64,000 bases of DNA, from contig NZ_LZZM01000153.1 in assembly GCF_002006345.1 (NCBI RefSeq), positions 62,001 through 126,000 of the forward strand. The letters are read 5' to 3'. The notes beneath the pieces are model-generated. The model saw only the letters and a list, made by a program, of their open reading frames with translations, was not told where the DNA came from and ran no database searches. Below, in pieces: positions 1 to 8,395 of this stretch (the first letter of the stretch is position 1; every line of letters starts with the position of its first letter). Origin of the DNA: Clostridium puniceum. Its GTDB lineage: Bacteria > Bacillota > Clostridia > Clostridiales > Clostridiaceae. The position numbers and the translations under genes were made by a program.

Positions 1-873
1 TCAAAATATGATAAGATTATTTTTTATAGTTATTGGTTTTATGATACAGCCTTAGCTGCAATTAAACTTAAAGATTATTGTAAAGTTAATGAGAAATTTG
101 CTGTGAGTCGTGCTCATGGTTATGATATTTATACATATAGAAATTCAATGAATTACCTACCTCTTAGGGAATATCTTCTCAAGAATATTAATAAAGTATA
201 TACATGTTCTAAAAACGGAAGCAATTATCTAAAAAATCTTTGCCCTGGATATGAAGATAAAGTTGAAGTGGGATATTTAGGAAGCAGAGACCATGGTGTA
301 AAATCAGTTGAAGAAGAACACATATTTCATATAGTAAGCTGCTGTCATATTAGCCCTGTAAAACGTATGGATTTATTAGCAAAATCATTGGCAACATTGA
401 GGAATTCTGGATTAAAGCTTAAATGGACACATTTTGGTGCAGGAGATGGATTAGGGGAACTTAAAGAGTATTCAAAAGAAAATTTGAAATTTATGGAAGT
501 TGATTTTGCTGGTAGTATTAAAAATACAGAATTAATGGAATATTATCAAAAGGAACCAGTAGACTTATTTATAAATACAAGTAGTTCAGAAGGTTTGCCA
601 GTTAGTATTATGGAAGCTTGCTCATTTGGAATTCCAATTATAGCTACTGATGTAGGTGGAACATCGGAAATAGTAAGAGACAAAGAAACAGGATTATTGT
701 TAGCAGCAGACTTTAAAGTAGAAGAACTTGGAGAAAAGATTAAGTATATGGTTAAGTTATCTAAAGTGGAAAAGGATGATTTTCGTAAAAGGTGTCGTAA
801 ATTATGGATAAAAGATTTTTGTGCAGATATTAATTTTGAACGTTTTGCACAAGAAATAAAAGCACTTAAATAA
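1..873 (+). CDS. GT4 family glycosyltransferase, 5' end outside window
   Basis: The reading frame is open from base 1, so the gene starts upstream of the window; the first internal GTG (103) is only a codon inside it. The visible 290 residues are the C-terminal part of a GT-B fold retaining glycosyltransferase. The nucleotide-sugar binding E-x7-E motif is seen in SEGLPVSIMEA, followed by FGIPIIATDVGG, typical of GT4 (glycos_transf_1) enzymes. It should add one sugar to a lipid-linked surface polysaccharide repeat at the cytoplasmic membrane face. It lies 54 bp ahead of a second GT4 gene, followed by a phosphoglycosyl transferase and sugar-nucleotide enzymes, so it belongs to an exopolysaccharide or capsule locus. 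Donor and acceptor cannot be read from sequence. Confidence 0.9.
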   Translation, partial: SKYDKIIFYSYWFYDTALAAIKLKDYCKVNEKFAVSRAHGYDIYTYRNSMNYLPLREYLLKNINKVYTCSKNGSNYLKNLCPGYEDKVEVGYLGSRDHGVKSVEEEHIFHIVSCCHISPVKRMDLLAKSLATLRNSGLKLKWTHFGAGDGLGELKEYSKENLKFMEVDFAGSIKNTELMEYYQKEPVDLFINTSSSEGLPVSIMEACSFGIPIIATDVGGTSEIVRDKETGLLLAADFKVEELGEKIKYMVKLSKVEKDDFRKRCRKLWIKDFCADINFERFAQEIKALK

Positions 874-927
874 TATTAATCCTCACGAATATATTTAGGA
901 CTATGATGAGAAAAGGAGAAAATTAAG

Positions 928-2145
928 ATGAATATCTTACTTATAAATCACTATGCAGGGTCTGATTATCATGGAATGGAATTTAGACCTTATTATATGG
1001 GAAGAGAATGGGTTAAAATGGGGCATAAAGTAACTATACTTGCTGCTGATTTTTCTCATTTAAGAAAGAAAAATCCTGAAATACAAGAAGATTTTCAAGA
1101 AGAAGTAATAGATGGAATTACATATATATGGGTTAAAACTCCTGCATACTATGGAAATGGGATTGGAAGAATAAAAAATATTTCTACTTTTATGCTTAAA
1201 TTAAGAATGAATTATAAAAAGATTGCAGATAAGTACAAACCCAATGCTGTTATAGCCTCTTCTACTTATCCATTGGATATATATCCAGCTTATAGAATTG
1301 CAAAAAGGACTGGAGGTAAGGTTTTCTTTGAAATACATGATTTATGGCCTTTAACTCCAATGGAAATAGGAGGATATTCTAAAAATAATCCTGCTATAGT
1401 AGCTCTTCAAAGAGCAGAAGATTTTGCATTTAAAAACTGTGATAAGATTATTTCAATTTTACCAAATGCAGATAAACATATGAAAGATAGAGGATTTAAG
1501 ACGGATAATTATGTGCATGTTCCTAATGGAATAATTGTTGGAGAAAAGAAAAGTGCACCTATAGAAAAAACTATCGAAAAATTACAAGAGTTAAAAGAAC
1601 AAGGTTATTTCTTAGTAGGATACACAGGAAATCATTCACCAGCGAATGTTTTGAACACAATGATTGATGCAGCTAAGAAGACTATTGATGAAAAGGTTAA
1701 GTATGTAATGGTTGGAAATGGAAATGTAAAAGATCAGTTAATTGAATATGCTAAAGCAAATAATGCAGTTAATGTGGAGTTTTTAGATCCAGTTTTAAAA
1801 GATAATATGGATAATATATTACAATTATTAGATATATGTTATATTGGTTTAAAAAAACAAAACTTATTTAACTATGGAGTAAGTCCAAATAAATTGTTTG
1901 ATTATATGATGGCAGGAAGGCCAGTAATATATGCGGTAGAAGCATCAAATGATCCAGTGAAAGATTCAAATTGTGGTATTACTGTTCCAGCAGAAAATCC
2001 AGAAGCAGTAGTAGAGGCAGTTATGAAGATCAAGAAGTTAAGTCAAGAAGAAAAGAATAAGATGGGCCAAAATGGGAAAGATTATGTATTATCAAACCAT
2101 ACCTACCATGGATTAGCAGAAAAATTTTTAGATGCATTAAAATAA
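928..2145 (+). CDS. GT4 glycosyltransferase, WbuB-like
   Basis: A 405-residue GT-B glycosyltransferase. The N-terminal acceptor domain starts MNILLINHYAGSDYHGMEFR and carries HDLWPLTP; the C-terminal half carries the donor domain with GYTGNHSPAN and the FNYGVSPNKLFDYMMAGRPV loop. This layout is that of WbuB/WcaI-type transferases of O-antigen and capsule loci, which act on undecaprenyl-diphosphate-linked sugars. The start is supported by an AAGGAG site a few bases upstream. It sits between another GT4 gene and a phosphoglycosyl transferase, consistent with an ordered repeat-unit assembly pathway. Sugar specificity is unknown. Confidence 0.9.
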   Translation: MNILLINHYAGSDYHGMEFRPYYMGREWVKMGHKVTILAADFSHLRKKNPEIQEDFQEEVIDGITYIWVKTPAYYGNGIGRIKNISTFMLKLRMNYKKIADKYKPNAVIASSTYPLDIYPAYRIAKRTGGKVFFEIHDLWPLTPMEIGGYSKNNPAIVALQRAEDFAFKNCDKIISILPNADKHMKDRGFKTDNYVHVPNGIIVGEKKSAPIEKTIEKLQELKEQGYFLVGYTGNHSPANVLNTMIDAAKKTIDEKVKYVMVGNGNVKDQLIEYAKANNAVNVEFLDPVLKDNMDNILQLLDICYIGLKKQNLFNYGVSPNKLFDYMMAGRPVIYAVEASNDPVKDSNCGITVPAENPEAVVEAVMKIKKLSQEEKNKMGQNGKDYVLSNHTYHGLAEKFLDALK

Positions 2146-2163
2146 GTTAGAATCTATGGTCTG

Positions 2164-2198
2164 GTGTGAGTCACTTACTCAGCGAACGAGTGTGAGTC
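2164..2198. repeat. short direct repeat flanking a hairpin in intergenic DNA
   Basis: The nonamer GTGTGAGTC occurs at 2164-2172 and again at 2190-2198. Between them ACTC/GAGT (2177-2180 and 2188-2191) can pair around a 7-base loop. The stretch is richer in G and C than the surrounding intergenic DNA. It lies between the second glycosyltransferase and the phosphoglycosyl transferase. Function is not evident; it could be a regulator site or a repeat remnant. Confidence 0.35.
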
Positions 2199-2316
2199 GA
2201 GTTTCCTTAAATATTTATGAAGAAATTTGTTAATGCGAGCAGAAATGATTAAAATGTTATAAAATACTAATATATAATGTCATAAAGTTTGAAATAATTT
2301 TATTGGGAGTAGATAC

Positions 2317-2922
2317 ATGGATAAATTTAATAAGTTACTCAAAAGAATATTTGATTTAATATGCTCTACTTTAGGACTTATAGTGTTAAGTCCGGTTTTG
2401 ATTGGAATTGCAATTAAAATAAAAACTGGTTCTGATGGCCCAGTGTTTTTTAAGCAGGTAAGAGTAGGGAAAAGTAATAAGGAATTTGAAATTCTTAAGT
2501 TCAGAACTATGGTTGTAAATGCCGAAAAATTGGGGAAACAAATCACTGTAGGAAATGATAATAGAATTACTAAAATAGGCGCAATTTTGAGAAAATATAA
2601 ATTAGATGAGTTGCCTCAATTAATAAATGTGTTCAAAGGTGATATGAGTTTGGTTGGACCAAGACCAGAAGTGCCAAGATATGTTCAGCTTTATAACGAA
2701 GAACAAAGGAAAGTACTAGGGGTTAAACCAGGAATAACAGATTTAGCTTCTATTAGATACAGAGATGAAAATGATTTGCTTGGTGGAGTAGAAAATCCAG
2801 AGGAATTTTACATAAATACAATTATGCCAGATAAGCTAGCATTAAATTTACAGTATATAAATAGAAATAATATATTTTTTGATATTTATATAATACTTAA
2901 AACTATAATAAAATGTCTTTAG
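2317..2922 (+). CDS. Polyprenyl-phosphate sugar-1-phosphate transferase (small monotopic PGT)
   Basis: A 201-residue member of the bacterial sugar transferase family, the length of the minimal PglC/WcaJ-C-terminal type. An N-terminal hydrophobic re-entrant helix (DLICSTLGLIVLSPVLIGIA) is followed by the conserved FEILKFRTM, the catalytic Asp-Glu pair in KLDELPQLINVFKGD and the MSLVGPRPEVPRY motif. These enzymes move a sugar-1-phosphate from a nucleotide sugar to undecaprenyl phosphate, the first membrane step of repeat-unit synthesis. No extra N-terminal membrane domain is present. GGGAG lies 7 bases before the ATG. It is the likely initiating enzyme of the locus; the sugar transferred is not evident. 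Confidence 0.92.
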   Translation: MDKFNKLLKRIFDLICSTLGLIVLSPVLIGIAIKIKTGSDGPVFFKQVRVGKSNKEFEILKFRTMVVNAEKLGKQITVGNDNRITKIGAILRKYKLDELPQLINVFKGDMSLVGPRPEVPRYVQLYNEEQRKVLGVKPGITDLASIRYRDENDLLGGVENPEEFYINTIMPDKLALNLQYINRNNIFFDIYIILKTIIKCL

Positions 2923-3061
2923 TAAAATATAAATATTAAACTATTAATATGAATAATTTAAAATTCTTAGAATATAAAAATATAAGAATATACACCTAAA
3001 AAAAAGTGCGAAGCATAATCAAGAATTTAAAAAGAATAATAAGAAAAGGGTTGAAAACATT

Positions 3062-4165
3062 ATGAAAAAATTGAAGTTTGCCATTATTGGATGTGGAAGA
3101 ATATCTTATAAACATGTTGAAGCATTAGCTAAAAATAATGAAAAAGCAGAATTAGTTGCAACTTGTGATGTTGTTTTAGAAAGAGCAGAAGCAAAGAAAA
3201 AAGAATACATAGAAAAAACTGGAGTAGTAGAAAACTCTGTTCATGTATACACAGATTATAAAGAAATGTTAGAAAAAGAAGATATTGATGTGGTTACAAT
3301 AGCTACTGAAAGTGGATACCATGCAGAAATCGCAATCTATTCTATGAAAAAAGGATCAAGCGCTTTAGTTGAAAAACCAATGGCTATGTCTATTGAAGAT
3401 GCTAATGAAATGATTAAGGTAGCTAAAGAAAACAATGTTAAACTTGGAGTTTGTCATCAAAATAGATTTAATAAGCCAATACAAAAATTAAGGGAAGCGG
3501 TAGATGAAAATAAATTTGGCAGATTAATTAATGGTACAGCAAGAATACTTTGGAATAGAAATATGGGGTATTATGAACAAGCACCTTGGAGAGGAACTTG
3601 GGATTTAGATGGTGGCACGCTTATGAACCAATGTATACATAATATTGATTTATTACAATGGATGATGGGCGGAGAAATTGAAAGAGTATATGCAGAATGT
3701 GATACTTATTTAAGAGACATTGAAGCAGAAGATTTTGGAGCAATAATAATAAGATTTAAGAATGGTGCTATTGGAATTATTGAAGGATCAGCTTGTGTGT
3801 ATCCTACAAATTTAGAGGAAACATTAAGCATTTTTGGAGAAACTGGAGCAGTATCAATTGGAGGTCTTGCAGTCAATGAACTTGAAACTTGGAGATTTGA
3901 CGGGGAAGATGAAGAAGCTGCTAAGAACCAAGTAAATGTTAAAATTGATAATGTATATGGTGAAGGACATACACCTTTATTTAAGGATGTTATTGATGCT
4001 ATTAATGAAGACAGAGCTCCTTTAGTGTCTGGAGAAGAAGGAAGCAAGGCAATGTCAATAATACTTGCAGCATATAAATCAAGAAAAACAGGATTACCAG
4101 TGCAATTTCCATTAACAGATTTTAAGACATTAGATATGAAAGCAGATTTTAAAGGAAGAAAATAA
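3062..4165 (+). CDS. Gfo/Idh/MocA family sugar-nucleotide dehydrogenase (WlbA-like)
   Basis: 367 residues with an N-terminal Rossmann domain (FAIIGCGRISYKHVEAL), the family EKP signature (LVEKPMAMS) and the substrate-side helix GGTLMNQCIHNIDLLQW with its likely catalytic His. Residues around RNMGYYEQAPWRGTW resemble WlbA/WbpB enzymes, which oxidise C3 of UDP-GlcNAc-uronate on the way to diaminouronic acids. In this locus it probably modifies a nucleotide sugar for the surface polymer. A bare inositol- or glucose-dehydrogenase role is less likely given the glycosyltransferase and galU neighbours. Substrate assignment is by family resemblance only. GAAAAGGG precedes the ATG. Confidence 0.85.
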   Translation: MKKLKFAIIGCGRISYKHVEALAKNNEKAELVATCDVVLERAEAKKKEYIEKTGVVENSVHVYTDYKEMLEKEDIDVVTIATESGYHAEIAIYSMKKGSSALVEKPMAMSIEDANEMIKVAKENNVKLGVCHQNRFNKPIQKLREAVDENKFGRLINGTARILWNRNMGYYEQAPWRGTWDLDGGTLMNQCIHNIDLLQWMMGGEIERVYAECDTYLRDIEAEDFGAIIIRFKNGAIGIIEGSACVYPTNLEETLSIFGETGAVSIGGLAVNELETWRFDGEDEEAAKNQVNVKIDNVYGEGHTPLFKDVIDAINEDRAPLVSGEEGSKAMSIILAAYKSRKTGLPVQFPLTDFKTLDMKADFKGRK

Positions 4166-4193
4166 AATCTATAAAGTGAAAGGATGATATGTC

Positions 4194-5063
4194 ATGAAAG
4201 TTAAGAAGGCTATTATACCAGCAGCAGGACTTGGAACAAGATTTTTACCAGCAACTAAAGCACAACCTAAAGAAATGCTTCCAATTGTTGATAAACCAAC
4301 TATTCAATATATAATAGAAGAAGCAATTGCTTCTGGAATTGAAGAAATTCTTATTATTACAGGTAGAAATAAAAAATGCATAGAAGATCATTTTGATAAA
4401 TCAATAGAATTAGAATTGGAATTAGAAAGGGCAGGAAAATCAGAACTGCTTGAATTAGTAAGAGATATTTCAGGCATGGTTGATATACACTATATAAGAC
4501 AAAAAGAGCCTAGAGGGCTAGGTCATGCGATTCATTGTGCAAAAACTTTTGTTGGAAATGAACCCTTTGCAGTTTTATTAGGTGATGATGTGGTTGACAG
4601 TGAAACTCCTTGCTTAAAACAATTAATTGATTGTTATTCTGAATATAAAACTACTATTTTAGGTGTTCAAACTGTTTCTAAAGAAAATGTTTCTAAATAT
4701 GGAATAATAGATGGAATTCATATAGAAGATAGAGTTTATAAGGTTAAGGATTTAGTTGAAAAGCCTTCTATAGAAGAAGCACCTAGCAATGTTGCTATAC
4801 TTGGAAGATATATTATAACACCAGAAATATTTAATATATTAGAGAATACTAAACCAGGAAAAGGTGGAGAAATCCAATTAACAGATGCATTAAAGACTTT
4901 AATAAGTAAAGAAGCTATGTATGCATATAACTTTGAAGGTAAAAGATATGATGTAGGAGATAAACTTGGATTTTTAGAAGCAACTATAGAATTTGCGTTA
5001 AAGAAAGAAGAATTAAAGAGTGAATTTATAGAGTATTTAAATACTAAACCTTGGGAAAAATAA
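4194..5063 (+). CDS. galU: UTP-glucose-1-phosphate uridylyltransferase GalU/GtaB
   Basis: 289 residues, the normal length. The pyrophosphorylase nucleotide-binding loop PAAGLGTRFLPATKAQPKEM is followed by PIVDKPTIQYIIEEA, the EPRGLGHAI segment, LLGDDVV with its metal-binding Asp and the VEKP motif. It makes UDP-glucose from UTP and glucose-1-phosphate in the cytoplasm, feeding glycosyltransferases and possibly the dehydrogenase 28 bp upstream. AAAGGATG precedes the ATG. The gene ends 17 bp before a strong hairpin, making it the last gene of the polysaccharide operon. Confidence 0.96.
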   Translation: MKVKKAIIPAAGLGTRFLPATKAQPKEMLPIVDKPTIQYIIEEAIASGIEEILIITGRNKKCIEDHFDKSIELELELERAGKSELLELVRDISGMVDIHYIRQKEPRGLGHAIHCAKTFVGNEPFAVLLGDDVVDSETPCLKQLIDCYSEYKTTILGVQTVSKENVSKYGIIDGIHIEDRVYKVKDLVEKPSIEEAPSNVAILGRYIITPEIFNILENTKPGKGGEIQLTDALKTLISKEAMYAYNFEGKRYDVGDKLGFLEATIEFALKKEELKSEFIEYLNTKPWEK

Positions 5064-5080
5064 TAAAAATAGAGCAAAGT

Positions 5081-5113
5081 GAATCCTAAAAAGAACGAAA
5101 ATTTTTAGGATTC
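5081..5113. terminator. Bidirectional intrinsic terminator
   Basis: Perfect 12-bp arms GAATCCTAAAAA / TTTTTAGGATTC around a short loop. It ends the galU transcript and, read on the other strand, lies just past the stop of the small minus-strand gene at 5145-5306. Confidence 0.85.
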
Positions 5114-5144
5114 ATTAACTTATAAATTGAAATGATAAGTATAA

Positions 5145-5306
5145 TTAATAATGCTTCGTGTATTTTTCGATTAAGAAGTTGAAAAAGAATATAATTAATG
5201 AAATTAGTAATATTATATTTAACACTGAATTACTAAATTTTGAAAATAGCACACAGAGAAATAAGAATATAAAAATGCTTAAAAGTAATTGTATAAATTT
5301 CATCAT
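5145..5306 (-). CDS. Small two-helix membrane protein (53 aa), unknown
   Basis: A 53-codon minus-strand ORF starting with two ATG codons; AAGGAG lies 8 bases upstream of the first, an ideal site. The protein is almost wholly hydrophobic: helix one is roughly residues 5-21 (FIQLLLSIFIFLFLCVL), then a short polar turn SKFSNS, helix two roughly 29-46, and a basic tail EKYTKHY. It ends 32 bp from the bidirectional terminator at 5081-5113, so it looks like an independent gene. No family is recognised; small membrane stress proteins, toxins and regulators all have this shape. Confidence 0.55.
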   Translation of the reverse strand: MMKFIQLLLSIFIFLFLCVLFSKFSNSVLNIILLISLIIFFFNFLIEKYTKHY

Positions 5307-5387
5307 TATTTCATCTCCTTGATAAATTTATTTTCTAATATAGTTTATCCTAAATAAAAAAATAGGATTCATAAAATTAAGAATTAG

Positions 5388-5475
5388 TATATATGTTGCA
5401 ATTAAGTTTATACAGTAAAGTTAGTTACATATGATAATATAGTTTTATTATAATATCATTATTGCAACATATATA
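5388..5475. repeat. 15-bp perfect inverted repeat
   Basis: TATATATGTTGCAAT at 5388-5402 is repeated exactly in inverse at 5461-5475, 58 bp apart. It lies between the divergent small membrane gene and the GGDEF gene. The arm resembles sequences near 8180 and 46410-46495, suggesting a regulator binding motif rather than a terminator. The rest of 5307-5626 shows no other gene. Confidence 0.45.
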
Positions 5476-5626
5476 TTTAAATTAATAATTTTATTTTTTT
5501 AGCGTATTATAATTGTATTCAATTATTTTAGTTAGTATAGTATAATAGTAATAAGTGAAAAACTAATGGTGAGGAAGAGTTGTTAAATAATCATGAGTGT
5601 TTATGTTTAGAGGATGGTGCAAATAA

Positions 5627-6706
5627 ATGCAGGATTATGAGAAACTATATAATTCTTTAAAAACGGAATATGAAAACTATCAAAGATTTTCAGAACAACA
5701 TAGACAAGAATTGAATCAAAAAAATATGAAATTAGAGAAGAGTATAGATTCTATGTCTAATATCATAGAAGTAAGTAAATATATAAATACTTTTTTTAGT
5801 AGTGATAATTTAATGTCAATGATTAACGATATGATAATTGGAATACTAGGAGTTACATGTTCAACTATATTTTTGATTGAAGATGGAGAATTAAGAGTTA
5901 AAGCTAGTAACATTGAAGAGATGGATATAAACTTAACGTCTAAAGAATTCACACATATAAATAATGGAGAAGAATTCTTGATTAATTCAGAGAAACCATT
6001 GAAAATAGATGAAAAACATAAAATAAATATACACTCGATTATGGGATGTCCAATTAAACTTAGGGATAAATTTATTGGATATATAGTAGTAGAACATAAT
6101 TTATACAAATTTTTGAATATAGAAATGAAGATTTTTCTTAGATCAATTGCAAATCAAATTGCTATAGCAATAGAAAATTTTTTATTATATAAAGAACTGG
6201 AAAAAATAAATCAAACAGATTCGTTGCTAGGGATATATAACAGAAAGTACTTTTTTGAACTTTTAGATAAAAATACAGGAAAAGAAGAGAAGAAATTTGC
6301 AATAGTAATGATAGATATAGATGATTTTAAAAAAGTAAATGATACTTATGGTCACCAATTTGGGGATAAAATATTAATTAATACAGCAAATATTGTAGCA
6401 AGCTGCATAGATTCAAAAGATATATTTGCTAGATATGGAGGTGAAGAATTCATCTTATATATTTCAGATTTTACAACTGAAGATAGTGTATATAATAAAA
6501 TTGAAATAATAAGACGTACTTTAGAGAGAAGCAAAGTTAGTTTTAATAAAGAAAATAAATCAGTGACAGCTAGTTTTGGAATTTCATTTTTCCCTTTAAA
6601 TGGTACAGACATAAATGAACTTATAAATAAAGCAGATGATTTATTATATAAATCTAAGAAGAGTGGAAAAAATAGAGTTTTAAGCGGACATATATTTAAA
6701 ATATAA
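5627..6706 (+). CDS. GAF-GGDEF diguanylate cyclase
   Basis: 359 residues: a coiled-coil N-terminus (about 1-45), a GAF sensor domain (about 45-190) and a GGDEF domain (about 200-355). The active-site loop is RYGGEEF at about residues 268-274, intact for cyclase activity; it should make c-di-GMP from two GTP. The inhibitory I-site, normally RxxD five residues before GGEEF, reads DSKD, so product inhibition is probably lost. There is no membrane segment, so the enzyme is cytoplasmic. AGAGGATG lies about 12 bases before the ATG. It stands alone; a c-di-GMP-I riboswitch at 48.4 kb is a possible target of the signal. Confidence 0.92.
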   Translation: MQDYEKLYNSLKTEYENYQRFSEQHRQELNQKNMKLEKSIDSMSNIIEVSKYINTFFSSDNLMSMINDMIIGILGVTCSTIFLIEDGELRVKASNIEEMDINLTSKEFTHINNGEEFLINSEKPLKIDEKHKINIHSIMGCPIKLRDKFIGYIVVEHNLYKFLNIEMKIFLRSIANQIAIAIENFLLYKELEKINQTDSLLGIYNRKYFFELLDKNTGKEEKKFAIVMIDIDDFKKVNDTYGHQFGDKILINTANIVASCIDSKDIFARYGGEEFILYISDFTTEDSVYNKIEIIRRTLERSKVSFNKENKSVTASFGISFFPLNGTDINELINKADDLLYKSKKSGKNRVLSGHIFKI

Positions 6707-6718
6707 TAATATTATTAT

Positions 6719-6754
6719 AAAGCAAACTTATTAAATTAATGAGGGTGCTTTTTT
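6719..6754 (+). terminator. Weak intrinsic terminator
   Basis: AAAGCA and TGCTTT arms around an AT-rich loop, followed by a run of T, 13 bp after the GGDEF stop codon. The stem is short, so efficiency is uncertain. Confidence 0.4.
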
Positions 6755-6830
6755 GATTCTAATATATATGTGTTGGAGGAAAATGCAAAGGTTACTATGT
6801 ATTTTTTATTATATAAAGTAGGTGTGGATT

Positions 6831-7979
6831 ATGGATAGTAAAAAGTTACTGGCTTTGGTAAAAAAGCAAGAAGGCACAAAATTAGATTTTAAATTGAGGT
6901 TAGAACTTTATAATGAAACTGGAAAGAAGGAATTAACCAAGGATATATGTGCAATAGCTAATTCTAATGGTGGAAGAGGATACATAATTGTTGGAATTGA
7001 AGATAAAACAAGGGAAGTCATAGGTATACAAGAAGATGATATGTTTCATGAAGAACAGATACAACAAATAGTAGCAACAAGATGTGAACCACCAATACCA
7101 ATAGAAGTGGATTTTGTGGATATTCAGCAAAAGAGAATAGGAATTATATCTATTTACGATGGAGATCAAAAACCGTATCAAGTTAGAGAAAATGGGGCTT
7201 TTTACATAAGAAGAGGTTCTACTACAGATGTAATGAGAAAACAGGAATTAATTGCTTTATTTGAAGTAAACTTAAGTTTAACAATTGAAACCTGTCCATT
7301 AATAAGAAGTGATATTAGTATGTTAAACATGGATTTAGTTAATAAATACTTTAATAATAAGGGAATTGAAGTTAATGATGAAAATAGAAAATTTCTATTG
7401 ATTAGTGCAGGAATAGCTTTTGAACATAAGGAGAATTCCCTTCTTAAATGCACATATGGAGGATTGCTTGTATTTTCAGATAAAAACTACATATATATTC
7501 CTAATAATATGATAAAAATTATTAATAAATTAAATCATGTTCATGGAGAACTATATATAATTCAAGGAAGTCTTTTGTCTATGGTTGATAGAACAGAGGA
7601 AAAAATAAAGGAAATTTTACCCAAAGAATATCCAGTTGAAGCGGTAGTTGAAGCTGTAAAAAATGCAGTTTTGTATAGAGAATATTTCGATTTAAACAAA
7701 ATAATTGAAATAATTATAGATGAAAATCATATTATAATTTCAAGTCCAGGTGAATTTATTGGTGAAAATGCTAAGGGGGAACGAACTAAGTATAACAAAA
7801 GAAATATTTGGCTTTATGAAAAATTAATTTCCTTGGATGATAAAAAAAGATTTTTAAGCGGTGGAAGAGGGTTTACAATTATTAGAAATTCGTTTGATCG
7901 AAGAAGAAGGGTTAAATTTGTTAATTCTAGAACTGAACATAGTTTTAAAGTAATATTACCAGGCATAAGTAATAAATGA
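6831..7979 (+). CDS. AlbA_2 (Schlafen-like) domain protein, putative regulator
   Basis: 382 residues from the ATG at 6831 (a GTG at 6822 is in frame, but TAGGTG fits better as the ribosome site for 6831). The N-terminal domain (about 8-130) is the AlbA_2 fold: EGTKLDFKLRLEL, then IANSNGGRGYIIVGIED and GAFYIRRGSTT. The C-terminal part resembles the degenerate ATPase HATPase_c_4 region: AVVEAVKNAVLYREYF, ISSPGEF and the GRGFTIIRNSF motif. Such proteins are annotated as putative transcriptional regulators or helicase-like; the precise role is unknown. It stands alone between terminators. Confidence 0.85.
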   Translation: MDSKKLLALVKKQEGTKLDFKLRLELYNETGKKELTKDICAIANSNGGRGYIIVGIEDKTREVIGIQEDDMFHEEQIQQIVATRCEPPIPIEVDFVDIQQKRIGIISIYDGDQKPYQVRENGAFYIRRGSTTDVMRKQELIALFEVNLSLTIETCPLIRSDISMLNMDLVNKYFNNKGIEVNDENRKFLLISAGIAFEHKENSLLKCTYGGLLVFSDKNYIYIPNNMIKIINKLNHVHGELYIIQGSLLSMVDRTEEKIKEILPKEYPVEAVVEAVKNAVLYREYFDLNKIIEIIIDENHIIISSPGEFIGENAKGERTKYNKRNIWLYEKLISLDDKKRFLSGGRGFTIIRNSFDRRRRVKFVNSRTEHSFKVILPGISNK

Positions 7980-8005
7980 TTGATGTAATATTATTCATTT
8001 GAAAG

Positions 8006-8055
8006 AAAAAGTGTGAAAAACTTACCGTATTTAAATAGTTTTTTCACACTTTTTT
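8006..8055 (+). terminator. Intrinsic terminator
   Basis: AAAAAGTGTGAAAAACT pairs with AGTTTTTTCACACTTTTTT, ending in a T run; it closes the AlbA_2 gene. Confidence 0.8.
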
Positions 8056-8194
8056 AGTCTAATATATATGTTTGAATTTTAATTTTAAGAATATATATAT
8101 AAATACTTTTCACTAAAATTAATATCTAAAAGTTGCAGAATTTAATAGCTAGGATTATAATCATAGTTGAATGTTGATTATAAGTTGCAACTAA

Positions 8195-8222
8195 TTGTTA
8201 ACGTGAACATAGTCATTATACA
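8195..8222 (+). promoter_or_regulatory. Candidate promoter with LacI-type operator
   Basis: TTGTTA (8195) and TATACA (8217-8222) are 16 bp apart. The imperfect palindrome GTTAACGTGAAC (8197-8208) overlaps the -35 region and has the central CG of LacI-family operators. The symporter gene follows about 170 bp later. The rest of 8056-8395 holds no gene. Confidence 0.4.
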
Positions 8223-8395
8223 AATTAAATATATAAATTTCAATTAAATGTCTATAATTTTTACAAAAAATGGATTTTAAAATTTAGAATAAAAAGTGAG
8301 AATCACAATTTTACATTTGTTTTTTCGATATTCTCTTTTGGTTTTATAATTCATTATTAATTTGCAATTATACATTGTTAATTGGAGTATATATA

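Noticed and set aside
8291-8340. Terminator-like GAGAAT/ATTCTC stem upstream of the symporter
   Set aside because: Only six pairs with a long loop; not convincing as a terminator or attenuator.
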